DNA from: Catonia carolina
Taxonomy: Eukaryota > Arthropoda > Insecta > Hemiptera > Achilidae
DNA: 64,000 nucleotides
Assembly (NCBI GenBank): GCA_035578175.1
Contig: JAQMRL010000001.1
Location: forward strand, 50,429,553-50,493,552
Direction of reading: 5' to 3'
In this document: one piece after another, positions 51,748 through 62,868 of the stretch
How the letters are laid out: each line of letters starts with the position of its first letter
Numbering within the stretch: the stretch's first letter is position 1
Notes under the pieces: model-generated
Told to the model about the DNA's origin: nothing
Database searches by the model: none
Seen by the model: the letters and a program-made list of their open reading frames with translations, nothing else
Position numbers and translations under genes: made by a program

Positions 51748-54700
51748 GTAAGTTTGTTCATTAACATTCCTAATTTATTTTATTTTGTGTGGGCATTCTC
51801 AGCAGGTGACCAAAATTATCTGCTGCTGTAAGGAATACGATCATTATTATCGTACAAAATTCAGTGTTATTTCTAAATTAAAGTTATTTTTTGGAATACA
51901 AGTTAAAACAAGTAACATCCAATTCACGAAACTGAGTCACAAATAAATAATATATAAACATTATTTACATTCCAATTTACACATTCATTTGGATGACCTG
52001 TTAGCAGAAGATACGTACAATGTCGTATTGGAATTGTGTCTATATGTTTCAGAAAAATATTTGAAAATATGTGTGTAAGTAAAAGTCAAGGTTGCCTGGT
52101 ATATTTAGGTTACAGTACTGTGGTACAAGTTATCTAAATTTAAATCCTGAGATTTATCCTCAGATTATTTAAATATCGCCACATACAGTACTGTGCTAAT
52201 GTTTCTATAGACTACCAACTAAGTCAATAGCTATTTTGTTGTGTGATAGAAAAATACCAAAAAAACTTGTATGGAATATGACAAGTAATGATAATAAAAT
52301 GGAACATCACAGCATTCTGGTAAGTTATGTACTCAAATTGTTATACTGAACTAGGCCTATTTAGGTTTGATAATTTTTAATTATGAATTCCTGTGTTTTA
52401 TGAGTTGTTTGGTACAGAATATCAAATTAGACAACCAAGTTGGCTACCATAAGTTTAGGCTATAAAAATGTGTATTAATTGTTTTTGTAATGAACATTTG
52501 GTGTTATTTGTTATATTACAAAATTATAATTTGCATTGTACACAAGTACAATTTTTAATACCAAGGAATGTAGAACAAGAACTGGACATCCGCACTACAT
52601 TTTTGAAAGTATCCCTGTAATATCTTATAACAATTTAATGGTACCCATATATTAAAACTCAAAACTATCACTTACTTTCTTATGTTGATTCAGAGAAGTA
52701 TATTAGTAATGTAAAAATTTTGCTATGTTTGTTGAATATATCTGTAAACTACATAATTGGCTTAATTATCTGATTTCAATCATGTTGATATTGAAAGTTT
52801 TTACGTTTAGAAATATAACTGATATTTATCCTAATAGTAGGGTGGCTATGATTATTATGAACACAAAACATTCGAAGTGGAATTTAAACAAGGTTCTTAA
52901 TTTAAATAAATTTTTAATAATAGTTCTTTGTATTTGTAACTTCAATAATATTGTGTCATCTGCATGTATGTGAAATTGAATCGGTAGAAGATCGTTCCAC
53001 TGATTGAAATGATGTTGCATTTTTAATTTACATCCTGTAATTAGGATAACTGACTAAGACTCTAAATTTTTACTAACTGAAGTCAAAATTCATGATGCAT
53101 TCTTGCGTGTTCAGTTAATAAATTAAACAAACTGTCTGCTAGGTGGATCAAGAAGATTTGGCAGGAGTCGGCTAGCGGAGGATGGTTGCCCAGAATCTCA
53201 GGTTGTGTTAGCCAAGAAGTTACTGGATGAAAAAACAGGTAAAAAACTATTTTATTAAATTTTATAGTTCATATATTTAACAGCATAATAAAATTAAAAT
53301 AGTTTTACTAGGATATATGAAAAATAAGTAGTTTCAAGTACTAGTCTGATCTACTACACGATTGTAATACACAATGTATTTTTTTAAATGTTTCTTTGGT
53401 CATACATTTGATAAAGACTTAACTTTTAAGTTTATTTGCATCTCCCGTACTGTGTGAATATTGTTCATTATTAATGAAACAGACTGCATTTTAACTAGAG
53501 GTTTGTACACTTTCATAACAACTCCGAGATTTGTATTAGGTCTGGCAATGGAGCCCAAGAACAAATAGTGTAGGTGATATGTGCATAATGCTGTCATACT
53601 ACTGGCAGTCATATTGCTGTTAGAATTTCTACGGAGTTAGGCTGCTGTTACACCTGTGAAACTCGACCTCGACACGATTAAAATGACTGGACTGAAAAAC
53701 GGGGTGCATCGTGCGTGTTTGCACATCGAAGAGACTCGACCTCGACACAACTGTTAAAGCTTTTCTTCGAATCCACCTGTAGTTTGCAAAATGTCAAGTG
53801 ATGAAGAAGACTTAATCATTGCTTATTACTGTCTAAGAAGGAAACAGAAAAACCGCAGCTGTTGGATATCATTGTATATAAGTAATAATCGTAATATAGG
53901 AGCGTATATGTGTAACCAGGAACTTTCCTGTAATGAACACAAATTTTAATCTTTTTATCGGATGTCAAAAGAGAGTTTACAACTAATACTTGAGCTTCTT
54001 GGTTGGAGAATTATAAAAAAAGACACAAACTACTGGAGTAGTTTGTCTCCTGAGGAGCAATTGCTAATAACTTTAAGGTAAGTAAAAGAATGAATAATGT
54101 AGAGAATAGTTCAAAAATACGTACTCACTGTTTGTAATCTTATAATTTTGAAACAAAAGGACTTACTACTATCATTTAAATAGTATTAGAATATATACTT
54201 CGTCTGCCATGATTATGCGACTGGTCAAGCAGACGTTGGACAAGCTGAGTCGCATGCGATCGGTTCGATCGAGGTCATACTGTAGGGAGGGCGATCATCT
54301 AAATGTAAGGGTCGGACTTGTATCGGACATCGAGTCGAGGTCGAGTTTCACCAGTGTGAGAATGGCTTAAGACGTGAAAAGCTACCCTTGTTTCAGCTTA
54401 TTGCACTTGATTTCAGCCGTTAATAACCAGTTATTTATAGTTTCTTAAGTAAAATATTTTAAGGAATTATTTGCAATAGAAATTATTTTTTAATTTAACT
54501 AGGCTTTTTATTAAACAGAAAATGAGCATTTAGCCCAATAGAGTTTGAGCAGAAGAACTGGGTTGTCCTATGCTCCCCAATGTCATGTGACAACTATAGA
54601 CTCACTGTCAACCTACTTATTTACTGAGTGTAGAGTTGTTGTGGAAGTGTACTACCTGTAAAGAAAAAAATTGGAAACTTTTAATATTGCTAGTCATAGC

Positions 54701-57700
54701 CCATACTATATTTTTGTTGTAGCCTATGTATATATATCATAATTTTCTTCTTGTAGTGTCTCATAATAAATTATAACTCTTTCCATCTTCATCTAACTGA
54801 ATGTTAAAAGATCTCGTTAAACATTTTTTTTTCATTTACCTTGTACTGTTTGTTCTTCACGAGAGTCATTCATTTTGTATTAAAACTTCAGATTTGGAGA
54901 TTGATCAAGAGGAGAATGCACGAATGGGAGTGTATTGGTTGATTAAAGCTTCGGAACAGGGACATGAAGAGGCCACAACAATACTAAGGCATTGCCTTGA
55001 AACCGGACAAGGTAAGCAAGTAACTATTTTTAAGTTTTATTATTAAGCATAGAAGGATATATTGGCTGCTCAGTTGTACTTCTAAACTTTATTTAAACTG
55101 ACAAATTAACAATTTTCAATCCAAAAATTGAAAATTATTTTATTTACATTAATGTGCTGATAGAGAAATTTAAATATTAGTTTTTTAACCTAGTGTAAAT
55201 TATCACATTACAGCATGACTAATTAATGTTGCTAAAACATTTTTTTAATTGTTTATAATTGTACAAGGGCTGTCCAGAAAGTAACAGATGTTTTGAAATA
55301 AAAAATAAACTTAAGTAAACAAACCAATTTTTATTACGTACATTTTGAAGGTTAACTCTTAGACTATTTTTCTACATAATCGCCAAGTAAATTAAGGCAT
55401 TTGTCGTAATGTGGTACAAGCTTTTCAATGCCCTCTTTGTAGTAGCATGGAGTTCAGTGTCAGTGTCGAAGCATTGCGTAGCGAGCCCTGTCTTTATTGC
55501 TTGGAACAGATGGTAATCAATCGGCGCCAAATCCGGGCGGATGATTAAAAACTTCCCATCCAAAACCTTCCAAGAGCTCTTGAGTACGTTTGGCCGTGTG
55601 TGGACGGGTGTTGTCGTGGAAAAACAAAACTTTTCCATTAAGTTTCCCCGACGCTTGTTTTGTATCGCACATCTTAATTTTCTGAGTGTTTCGCAATACC
55701 TCTCTAAATTGATTGTTTGGCCTTGTTCAAGAGAATCACTCCATGAGCATCCCAAAACACAGTAGCCATGATTTTTCTTGCTGATAGCATCTGCAGACAT
55801 TTCGTCGGTTTCATGGGCGAATGTGTGTGACCCCACTCCATCTGCCACTACCTCACTTGGCTTTCATTCATTATTCCTTTGCTGTGCACGTCACAAATCT
55901 GGCGATAAATTTCAATCGGTTTGTAATTTTACGCCAACAAAAACCGTATCACACCACGCACTTCACAACTGGCGGGATTTTCAATCGCAGCGCTCATTTT
56001 AAAACTCCACCGTATAAGAAGTACAACACGCACGATGCTCTAGCTACCACACCTGGTTGCGTACTGAATGTAGAAACACTCTGACGCCAAGATGGCGGCG
56101 CTAGCTCCGCCCACTGCCGCACCAGGCCAAAACGTCTGTTACTTTCTGGATTGCCCTCATAATAGTAGATATAGTTAGGGTGTAAGTTTTATCAATTTTA
56201 AAATTTGTTAAAAATCAATTTAGGCTAATATGTCAATGTAAAAATAGTATTTTAAGTGTTGTCTCTGGTGATACAATACCTCACCTTTCAGCACATCGGC
56301 ATGCCAAAAGAGTAAACACGTATGCATAGAATTTGAATTTGTTACTTGTTAGAAAAGTCATTAACTAGGCCTTTGTGTATCAGCTTTACGATTAAAGTCA
56401 TTTCTCCAACTGACAAATTTAATTGGTTTTCTGGCTAACTGTCGAGCCACATGTCTAATAAAGGTCATAACAAGGCATCTGATTGGCCCAGTTACATCTG
56501 GGATGGGTTGGTATGTCGAACATTTATATACACCTTGTAGCACAAAACAAAAAAAAATATTAATAATTTGAATTTATAGTTTAAGTAAAATTAGTCAGCT
56601 GTTATTTGAGATATATGCAATTAGAAAAAAATATCATAATTATTTTTCAGAATTCCAAATGATTATTTATTTAACTGTATTTTTTTCCAGGTATAACTGA
56701 ACACAATTATATGGATGTCAAAGTATGTCTAGCAATGTCACATGAAGAAAAAGTTGCAAGACAAGCTGCAAAACAACTCTTTTCTAGGTAAGAAGTTAAA
56801 ATGTAATTTTGACTAGTACATAATGAAATCTGTAATACCTATTGTAAACTTTTAATACACAAACGGCCTGAAATATGTTAAATTTGTATTTTCTCAATAA
56901 TTTAGCTGTGATTTTGAACTTGTGTTACAAGTGTTTCAATTAAAGACAGGAATCTGTCTGCAATGGTATTTAAAAACCTATTATTTACAAAATATAAACT
57001 ATTACAAAGACATTAATTTGTTTTACAAACACTAGTGTTATTTGGTTGGTAAAATGGTTTCAATACATAGTTCAAAAATGATTATCTGTTATGCGATCTT
57101 ATGGCTTTCATGTATTGATCAGAGAACTTGAAACATTTAACCCTCGATCGGTCGAGGGGTGAGCGGTGCGCTCACTTTCAATTTGTAAACGTCACCGTAC
57201 AACTCTTAGTGGAGCTACACTTATAGTTCTCCGGGTAGCTGAGTTTCAAAGGTTTTGGAGAAGGGGTTTTCTAGTCGCAGAGAGTTCGATGACCTTCATC
57301 TGTAGTTAGGACACATTTTTTATCTCAGTGTCAGATTTGTGAGCGCAGAGCTCACCCTCGACCGATAGCGTTCTTAAAGTTTTGTTATTTATAGTGATTT
57401 TACATTTCACAGAAAAATCGTAAGACGACTTTTAAGATGTGCTAAATGCCAGTTTGCTATTTGTGGTGAGCACACTGTTAATATTTGTTATAAGTGCTAT
57501 GGATTTACTGAAGAAAATGATGAAGCAAGTGACTAGTAGAAAATAATTCCAAGCAAAAAGTTTTAAGTTCAAGTTTTAGGATATAGGTATAGTTAAGTTT
57601 TAGTTTTAAGTTTCTTAAAAACTTCTGCATTTTATTCATAATGTTATTTTTATTATTTTACGTTACTTGAAAGTTTTTATTTTTAAGATTTGTACGTTTG

Positions 57701-60700
57701 TAATGATAATTATGTAAGAATTAGTTTTAAGGTTAGAGTTAAGAATTATTTTTTATAAGCTTAGGCCTAATGTAAAATTACTATTCCATTCAATAAAAAG
57801 GTATAAAAATGATACATCAATAAAAATAATCAAAAATTAGAATAAAAATAAAAATAAACACATAAATAATATCCAAATACAGTTTGAAATGGAATTTAGA
57901 AAGAGGTGAGCGCCGCGCTTACCGTCGACCGACAGCGTAACGAAAGCGAGCTCGACTGAACGAGGGTTAAATAATTTTTTTTCATACCACTGACTGGAAA
58001 CTGATCTAGTCAAGCCTGGTTAAATGTACAGACTTTTATTTTCAATTTAATACATCCAAATTCATCTTATAATTTCACTTCAAAATTTTTTTTTGACTAT
58101 ACAAGATATTTTTATTTGCAACTGTATAAAATTAACAACAGGCAAATTTGATAAAAAAAGGATACAAATATTGACAAATTTTAAGACATTGAGGATATCG
58201 CTGCCCATTGACAGTACTCCAACCGTAATCATTAAGTTAATTCATTATTTTGTTAATTATTTACTTATTTTATTTTGTTTTTCTTTAATTTTAACGTCTC
58301 ATGATATCCCTAATCCAGAGTCGTTTTAGTCTTCGTATAGAGGCAGTTGGTAAATCTGGTGTGTCTAGGTCAACAACAATGAGCTGGTTTGGATTATAGG
58401 GTAATTTCTTTTTAAATTGTGTGTATGTGCGTAGGAACACATCGTTGATGTATGGGACGTTTAAGTACATATGTAGTGTATCGTTCGTTTCGTAAAAGGG
58501 AACCCTTCAAAAAATTTAAAAAATTTTCTGACCATTCTTGTAGTTGTCATTTGTCGTGATATAGTATTACAGGGATTATAATATTTATTTAATTAACAGT
58601 ATGTCTGGTGGAGATGATTTCATAACCAGTGATCAACTGGATGACTGTATGAAACGTGCTACTGTGGGAAAGATTGTTGCCAATAATGAGAACAGCCGTG
58701 AAGATACCAGTAACTGTGGGGACTCTTCATCTACTGTACCAGGTAAGGAATCATTTTTATCCAGCTATATTTGTAGTAATTTTTAAACCTCTACTTTAGT
58801 CCCAGGTATAGATACTGAAGTCACGAGTTTGCCTTTTAAGTATGTATGGCCTTTGAGCAAGGGAAATGATATATTTGCAGTGCTGCCAACCTCAACAGTG
58901 AGATACTACTCGTACATTTCACTAACGTGCAGTTTTTAGATACATTTTGTAAGCTGTGGTTTATTCCGGGAAAATGTTTTCTTCATAAATCTTATAAGAA
59001 ATAAATATGACGTGTAATATTGCCTATAGCTTAATTAAATGACTAGAAATGTTTGATTTACTGTAATTACGAATGAATTGCCTTCTTTACTATTGCTGTC
59101 ACTGGCGTTTTCATTATCAGTCTCTCTAGTATCTACCTAACCTTTTTCTTTTTTTCACCAGGTATCAACAAAACTGTTAAAGAATAGCTTCTTCACGTCC
59201 TTAATTTTCTTCTTTATTTTTCAAATTGTGGAAAGAAAAACATCAGAGTATTTAGCTGCTCGCCCACGGCTTTTGTTAAGAGGCACAGATAGGCATTTTT
59301 GTTTAGCTTCAACTTCACAACATTTTATTACATTGCGTTCAGCACTGTGAATAATTCGACCACGTTTTCGATAAACAGACATTTGTTTTTACGGTAACGA
59401 ACAGTTATATTTATATCCTTGGCCATTGACCCAGTTTAGAGGATAAGCTGTTACATGTTATTTATCAGAGTTTCTTGTTACACTATTGTAACATTGAGGT
59501 GTGATCAAAAATTATGGTGAATAATTTATTACAAGCAACCTGCTAACAGTAGATCCATTTTAAATAATAAGTACAATAGCCTGATTCGTTATGATGTTCT
59601 GTGTCAAATTCCAGAGCCAAAACATTGAGGTCGTGTTTAACATGTCTGCCACACATCATGGATTTCAAACACTGTCTTGGCAGTAAGTTTTGTTTTCAGT
59701 TGGAAAAAACTCATGAAATATTAAAATCAGTGTGTTGTTGTTTATGTTATCAGCCAAAAGGTTGGTTTGAACCTGTAGAGGTTTTACTAAGTAAAATGAG
59801 GAGAGAGGTGGTTTAACAATGCCTTCCTCACTAAGTGGAAAAGTACACTTATCAACATGCCGGGCTCTCTGAAAAGCACATATTTTTCACTCTGCAAATA
59901 ACACCTTCACTTCATTCGCCACAGGGTCTGGCTGTATAATGAAATTCATTACTTTCAGAGGAGATAACTCTGATTAGTGTCTTTTACACCTCTACCTCTT
60001 CTGTTCATAAATGATTCAGTCATTTAATTGGCTGACCATGTAATAAGAAACAGAACTATTTATTTTAGCCCTGCAACGAACAGATTGAGTGTAAATAATT
60101 TGACACTCCACCTGTCTATTTTTGGCAAAAAATCAGTGTATGGCAATAATAAGGGGACTGAAGACTGTTTACTGTGGTATGAGCGATTTAAAAGTGGATG
60201 AGTCTGTTGAAGATGAGCAACGGTCGGGATGTCCTTCGACCTCAAAAACAAGCAAAAAGTGGCAAAACTGGTCTGTTTAAACAGACAATTGACTAATCAA
60301 GAGCTTACTAAAGAACTGCAAGATCTGGAAAGGTCTGAAAGACCTGCAAACCTTGCAAGAACTGCCAGGTCTGTGCAAAGCATTTTAACCAATAATTTGT
60401 GTGAAATTTGTTCCCAGACAAAGTAAAGTAACTTTGTTTGCAACGTAAAAAAAGTATTTATTATACAATTAATATTTATTATAGCAATATACTTTCTGCA
60501 ATAATCTAGTTCAATGTACATATATCATTTCTACATATTCGTTTTATTCTAGATTGGAAATCCAGACGTGAATCTGGGGGAGAAAAATTAACTGAAGAAA
60601 TGTTAGTTTCGGCTGCCAGTAATTATTCAAGAGGTGAACTACCCCTCGTTCACAGAGCAGTTCTCCAACTTGACACAACCACAGCTCGATTCAACAACAG

Positions 60701-62699
60701 ACGTCCTAGTAATTACTTAATGCTTCCTGTTTTAATGTTAACATCTTGTTGCAGCCAAATCATTGATACCATATCCAGACAAAATATGAGGTCTGTTCAA
60801 TAGCCATTGAAAATTGACTTTAATCATTCATTATTCAGTTGTATAGTTTAATATGATTGGAACATTTTAAGACTACGCTTATAATTCCAAAATGACAGTA
60901 CTTACAGACTACTGAGATGAATCTCTTTTGAAGTAGTCCATTTCTGAATCAACACACTGAACCCTCTTTCCACTTTTAGAAGCATTCCTGGAATTTTCTA
61001 TTGGTTTTTATATGTATCTCCATATTTTCTTGGATGTCATTGATTGAGTTGAACCGGTTCCCTTTCAGAAAAATTTTCAATTTAGGAAACAGATAGAAGT
61101 CAGCAGGGGCTACATCATTAGAATAGGAGATTGCAGAAGCCCAGAACTTTGATATTTGTTAAAAAATTCTGTGATTAGGAATACGATGGGTTGGTCCATT
61201 GTCATGGTGGAGGACCTAATCTTTGTCTTACCAGAGTACAGGCATTTCCTTGCACATGTCTTCATGCTAATACTTGACAGAATTCCTACTCGTGTGTCTG
61301 CACCCTTAAGAATCAATTTGTGATGCATGATACCCGTAGAATCCAAAAAGAATCACTGACATTGTCTTCACATTCGGCTAACTTTGCCATGCTTTTTATG
61401 ATTGTGGCAAGCTAGGACCCTTCCAAAGCAATGATTGTGTCTTTGTTACTGGGTCAGTTTTAGTCCAATTAGACACTGTAAGTCTGTGTTATTTCTGCTG
61501 GTCTGACAAAACTAGCTTCCTCTTTACACCCATTGGCTAATCTAGCTTTTCCTTCAGAATCATGGTGGCATCTGTCTTAAAACTTTCCTATTACACCTCA
61601 TGTGTGTATATTTAAATGTAAAATATTGTGTTCAATATTTAAAAATTAATATCCAATCAGAAATATTAAACATAAGTATGAAGTATTTTAAAATGCTACA
61701 TCTATTGGTAAATCGTTTTGTTTGAACTTGTTCAGTTAACTACATTATTGACTTATCTTATTGTACAAAAAAAAATAGAAAAATTTATTTTTAGGGTCTT
61801 AATATCTGTAACAAATTATGATTTCCAAGATCATGTAGTTTGATTTTAAACAGACTTCAATGGACAGCCTGGAAAGAAAAGTTAGACAGCCAAATCGCTA
61901 TGGTTTGGTCATGTCAGTAGGACAGAGAAGGGTTGACTACCTAAAAGGATGCTGCGATTGGAGATTGGGAAAAATATGTGATGCCAAGGAAGCAATAGAG
62001 GAGAAATGGTTCAGCAATAGAGAGAGGTGGGGAGAAGTTGTATTAAACCTGACTGGAGAAAACTTGGAAAAGAGATAAGGGGGATGATAATAATTTTAAC
62101 AGACAAAAATTAAGGGAAGTTGATGTTAATCTTGAGACTACCAAACATGTAATGTTGTGAAAGACCATAAATTAACTTGGATAATATCTTTGTTTTTCTA
62201 TTAAGTGTAAAGGATGCAAAACTATAGCTGCCAAGTGTCCTAATTTACAGATGTCTGTGAGTTTCTGAACATTCACTTTTTATCTAGTAGTTCACTTTTC
62301 ACAGTTTTGCAACTTATATTGTCAACCACAAATTGATAGTGGTGAATTGGTTGATTTATCAGTAATATAAGCCTCTATTTTACTTTTTGATTAGTTAATT
62401 GTGAGTGAAAACAAAATTAATGGTCCTGTCTAGGTAATAGTTATCTGTATTGCTCAGTATATATTTAGGTAATTGCACAGTACTGATAACAGGTGTATAA
62501 ATTGTTGTTCCAGAAATTTGCTGTCCGTAATATGCACAAACATTCAGGCAGCTCTATTCTTGTGGATTATGACTAGGTTTGAATTTGATGCTGTAATTGG
62601 CATGGTACCAATTTTTGTTTATTTCATATCACTTATAACTATGATAATTTCTACTTGTCAAGCTTTATCAAAAAATAATGAATTTCATCAGTTTAGAAG
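51681..62699 (+). CDS. wfs1: Wolframin gene, 5' seven coding exons (3' end outside window)
   Basis: Wolframin is an endoplasmic reticulum membrane protein linked to ER calcium balance and stress responses. Exons: 51681-51747, 53143-53238, 54892-55011, 56691-56787, 58600-58742, 60553-60790 and 62514-62699. All introns are GT-AG and all phases agree (1, 1, 1, 2, 1, 2), giving 947 nt or about 315 residues. The region has Sel1-like repeat motifs (ENARMGVYWLIKASEQGHEE, LETGQGITEHNYMDV), then GEKLTEEMLVSAASNYSRGE, then hydrophobic segments. This order matches wolframin. The last donor at 62700 shows the gene continues beyond the window. The introns are full of DNA transposons but the exons are undamaged. 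Confidence 0.87.
53143..53238 (+). CDS. wfs1: wolframin exon 2 (Sel1-like region start)
   Basis: Acceptor CTGCTAG. Encodes GSRRFGRSRLAEDGCPESQ and VVLAKKLLDEKT, a helix pair of a Sel1-like repeat. Donor G|GTAAAA. Confidence 0.85.
53640..54366 (+). mobile_element. PIF/Harbinger derivative in wolframin intron 2
   Basis: TTA duplications flank it (53637-53639 and 54367-54369). Inverted ends share GTGAAACTCGACCTCGAC (near 53654 and, inverted, 54338). It keeps the first transposase exon (53791 to about 54077): MSSDEEDLIIAYYCLRRKQ, then after an in-frame TAA at about 53948 FYRMSKESLQLILELLG and LSPEEQLLITLR|GTAAGT. These match the N-terminus of Harbinger (HARBI1-like) nucleases. The catalytic domain is deleted, so it is non-autonomous. 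Confidence 0.75.
54892..55011 (+). CDS. wfs1: wolframin exon 3 (Sel1-like repeats)
   Basis: Acceptor CTTCAG. Encodes DLEIDQEENARMGVYWLIKA, then SEQGHEEATTILRHCLETGQ, the most diagnostic wolframin segment. Donor G|GTAAGC. A plus-strand frame extending upstream to 54801 is intronic. Confidence 0.9.
55264..56159 (-). mobile_element. Mariner element in wolframin intron 3
   Basis: 896 bp with TA at both ends (55262-55263 and 56160-56161) and about 28-bp inverted repeats (TCCAGAAAGTAACAGA near each end). The minus-strand coding relic includes ETLRKLRCAIQNKRRGNLME and RPDLAPIDYHLFQAIKTGL (third Asp region), so it is a mariner of the DD34D type. The second Asp is changed in TTTPVHTRPN where HDNARPH is expected. 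Stops and deletions make it inactive. Confidence 0.8.
56691..56787 (+). CDS. wfs1: wolframin exon 4
   Basis: Acceptor TTTTTTCCAG. Encodes GITEHNYMDVKVCLAMSHEE, then KVARQAAKQLFS. Donor AG|GTAAGA, phase 2. Confidence 0.9.
57141..57966 (+). mobile_element. Miniature piggyBac with retained Cys-rich exon, wolframin intron 4
   Basis: 826 bp between TTAA duplications (57137-57140 and 57967-57970). Ends CCCTCGATCGGTCGAG and, inverted, CCCTCGTTCAGTCGAG (14 of 16). Subterminal GTGAGCG...GCGCTCAC palindromes occur near both ends and around 57340. Inside, after an ACAG acceptor at about 57411, a frame reads RLLRCAKCQFAICGEHTVNI, then CYKCYGFTEENDEASD and a stop (57535-57537). This is the Cys-rich C-terminal DNA-binding domain of a piggyBac transposase. 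The catalytic part is deleted. Confidence 0.82.
58600..58742 (+). CDS. wfs1: wolframin exon 5
   Basis: Acceptor TTAATTAACAG. Encodes SMSGGDDFITSDQLDDCMKR, then an Asn/Ser-rich linker ending STVP. Donor G|GTAAGG. An apparent ATG at 58601 is internal. Confidence 0.85.
59152..59382 (-). pseudogene. N-terminal transposase fragment in intron 5
   Basis: The minus-strand frame MSVYRKRGRIIHSAERNVIK continues to LNKSRGRAAKYSDVFLSTI, then a stop. It resembles the N-terminal helix-turn-helix region of arthropod IS630/DDE_3 transposons. The catalytic part is absent. Confidence 0.4.
60135..60425 (+). pseudogene. Mariner N-terminal relic in intron 5
   Basis: Frames read WYERFKSG and then, after shifts, ATVGMSFDLKNKQKVAKLV and NRQLTNQELTKELQDL. 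This fits the HTH-linker of mariner/SETMAR-type transposases (W-E-FK-G, R-S-GRPST, LT--EL). It is badly decayed. Confidence 0.4.
60553..60790 (+). CDS. wfs1: wolframin exon 6 (cytosolic loop and first hydrophobic segment)
   Basis: Acceptor TTCTAG. Encodes GEKLTEEMLVSAASNYSRGE, LPLVHRAVLQLDTTTARF, and a hydrophobic YLMLPVLMLTSCCSQIID. Donor ATGAG|GTCTGT is weak but gives the phase needed for exon 7. Confidence 0.8.
60900..61600 (-). pseudogene. Mariner-like relic in intron 6
   Basis: Minus-strand pieces read HHDNGPTHRIPNH (second Asp), then in another frame APADFYLFPKLKIFLKGNRF (third Asp region) and FNSINDIQENME. This matches mariner/SETMAR-like transposases. Many stops. Confidence 0.55.
61830..62080 (+). 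pseudogene. Possible non-LTR ORF2 C-terminal relic in intron 6
   Basis: A 72-codon frame with SLERKVRQPNRYGLVMSVGQ and WFSNRERWGEVVLNLTG. It loosely resembles the E-x2-Q-x-RW-GHV-RM region also found at 44655-45102. Too short to classify. Confidence 0.25.
62514..62699 (+). CDS. wfs1: wolframin exon 7 (membrane segments)
   Basis: Acceptor TTGTTCCAG. Encodes two hydrophobic stretches, NLLSVICTNIQAALFLWIM and VIGMVPIFVYFISLITMII, then NNEFHQFRR. Donor AG|GTATGT. An in-frame shadow ORF starting at 62473 is partly intronic. Confidence 0.82.
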
Positions 62700-62868
62700 G
62701 TATGTTTGTATTTCTGATTCAGTTTTTCTTTAACATTGTTTTGAGTATCAACTGTATAAAATTTCTCTTGCAGTGAAGATATTTTAAATATTTGTATTAC
62801 TAATTCTTGTACAAAGCAGTAATTAAAAATATCGCTACCCGTAGTGGAGATGTGGTAGGTGTAAGATA

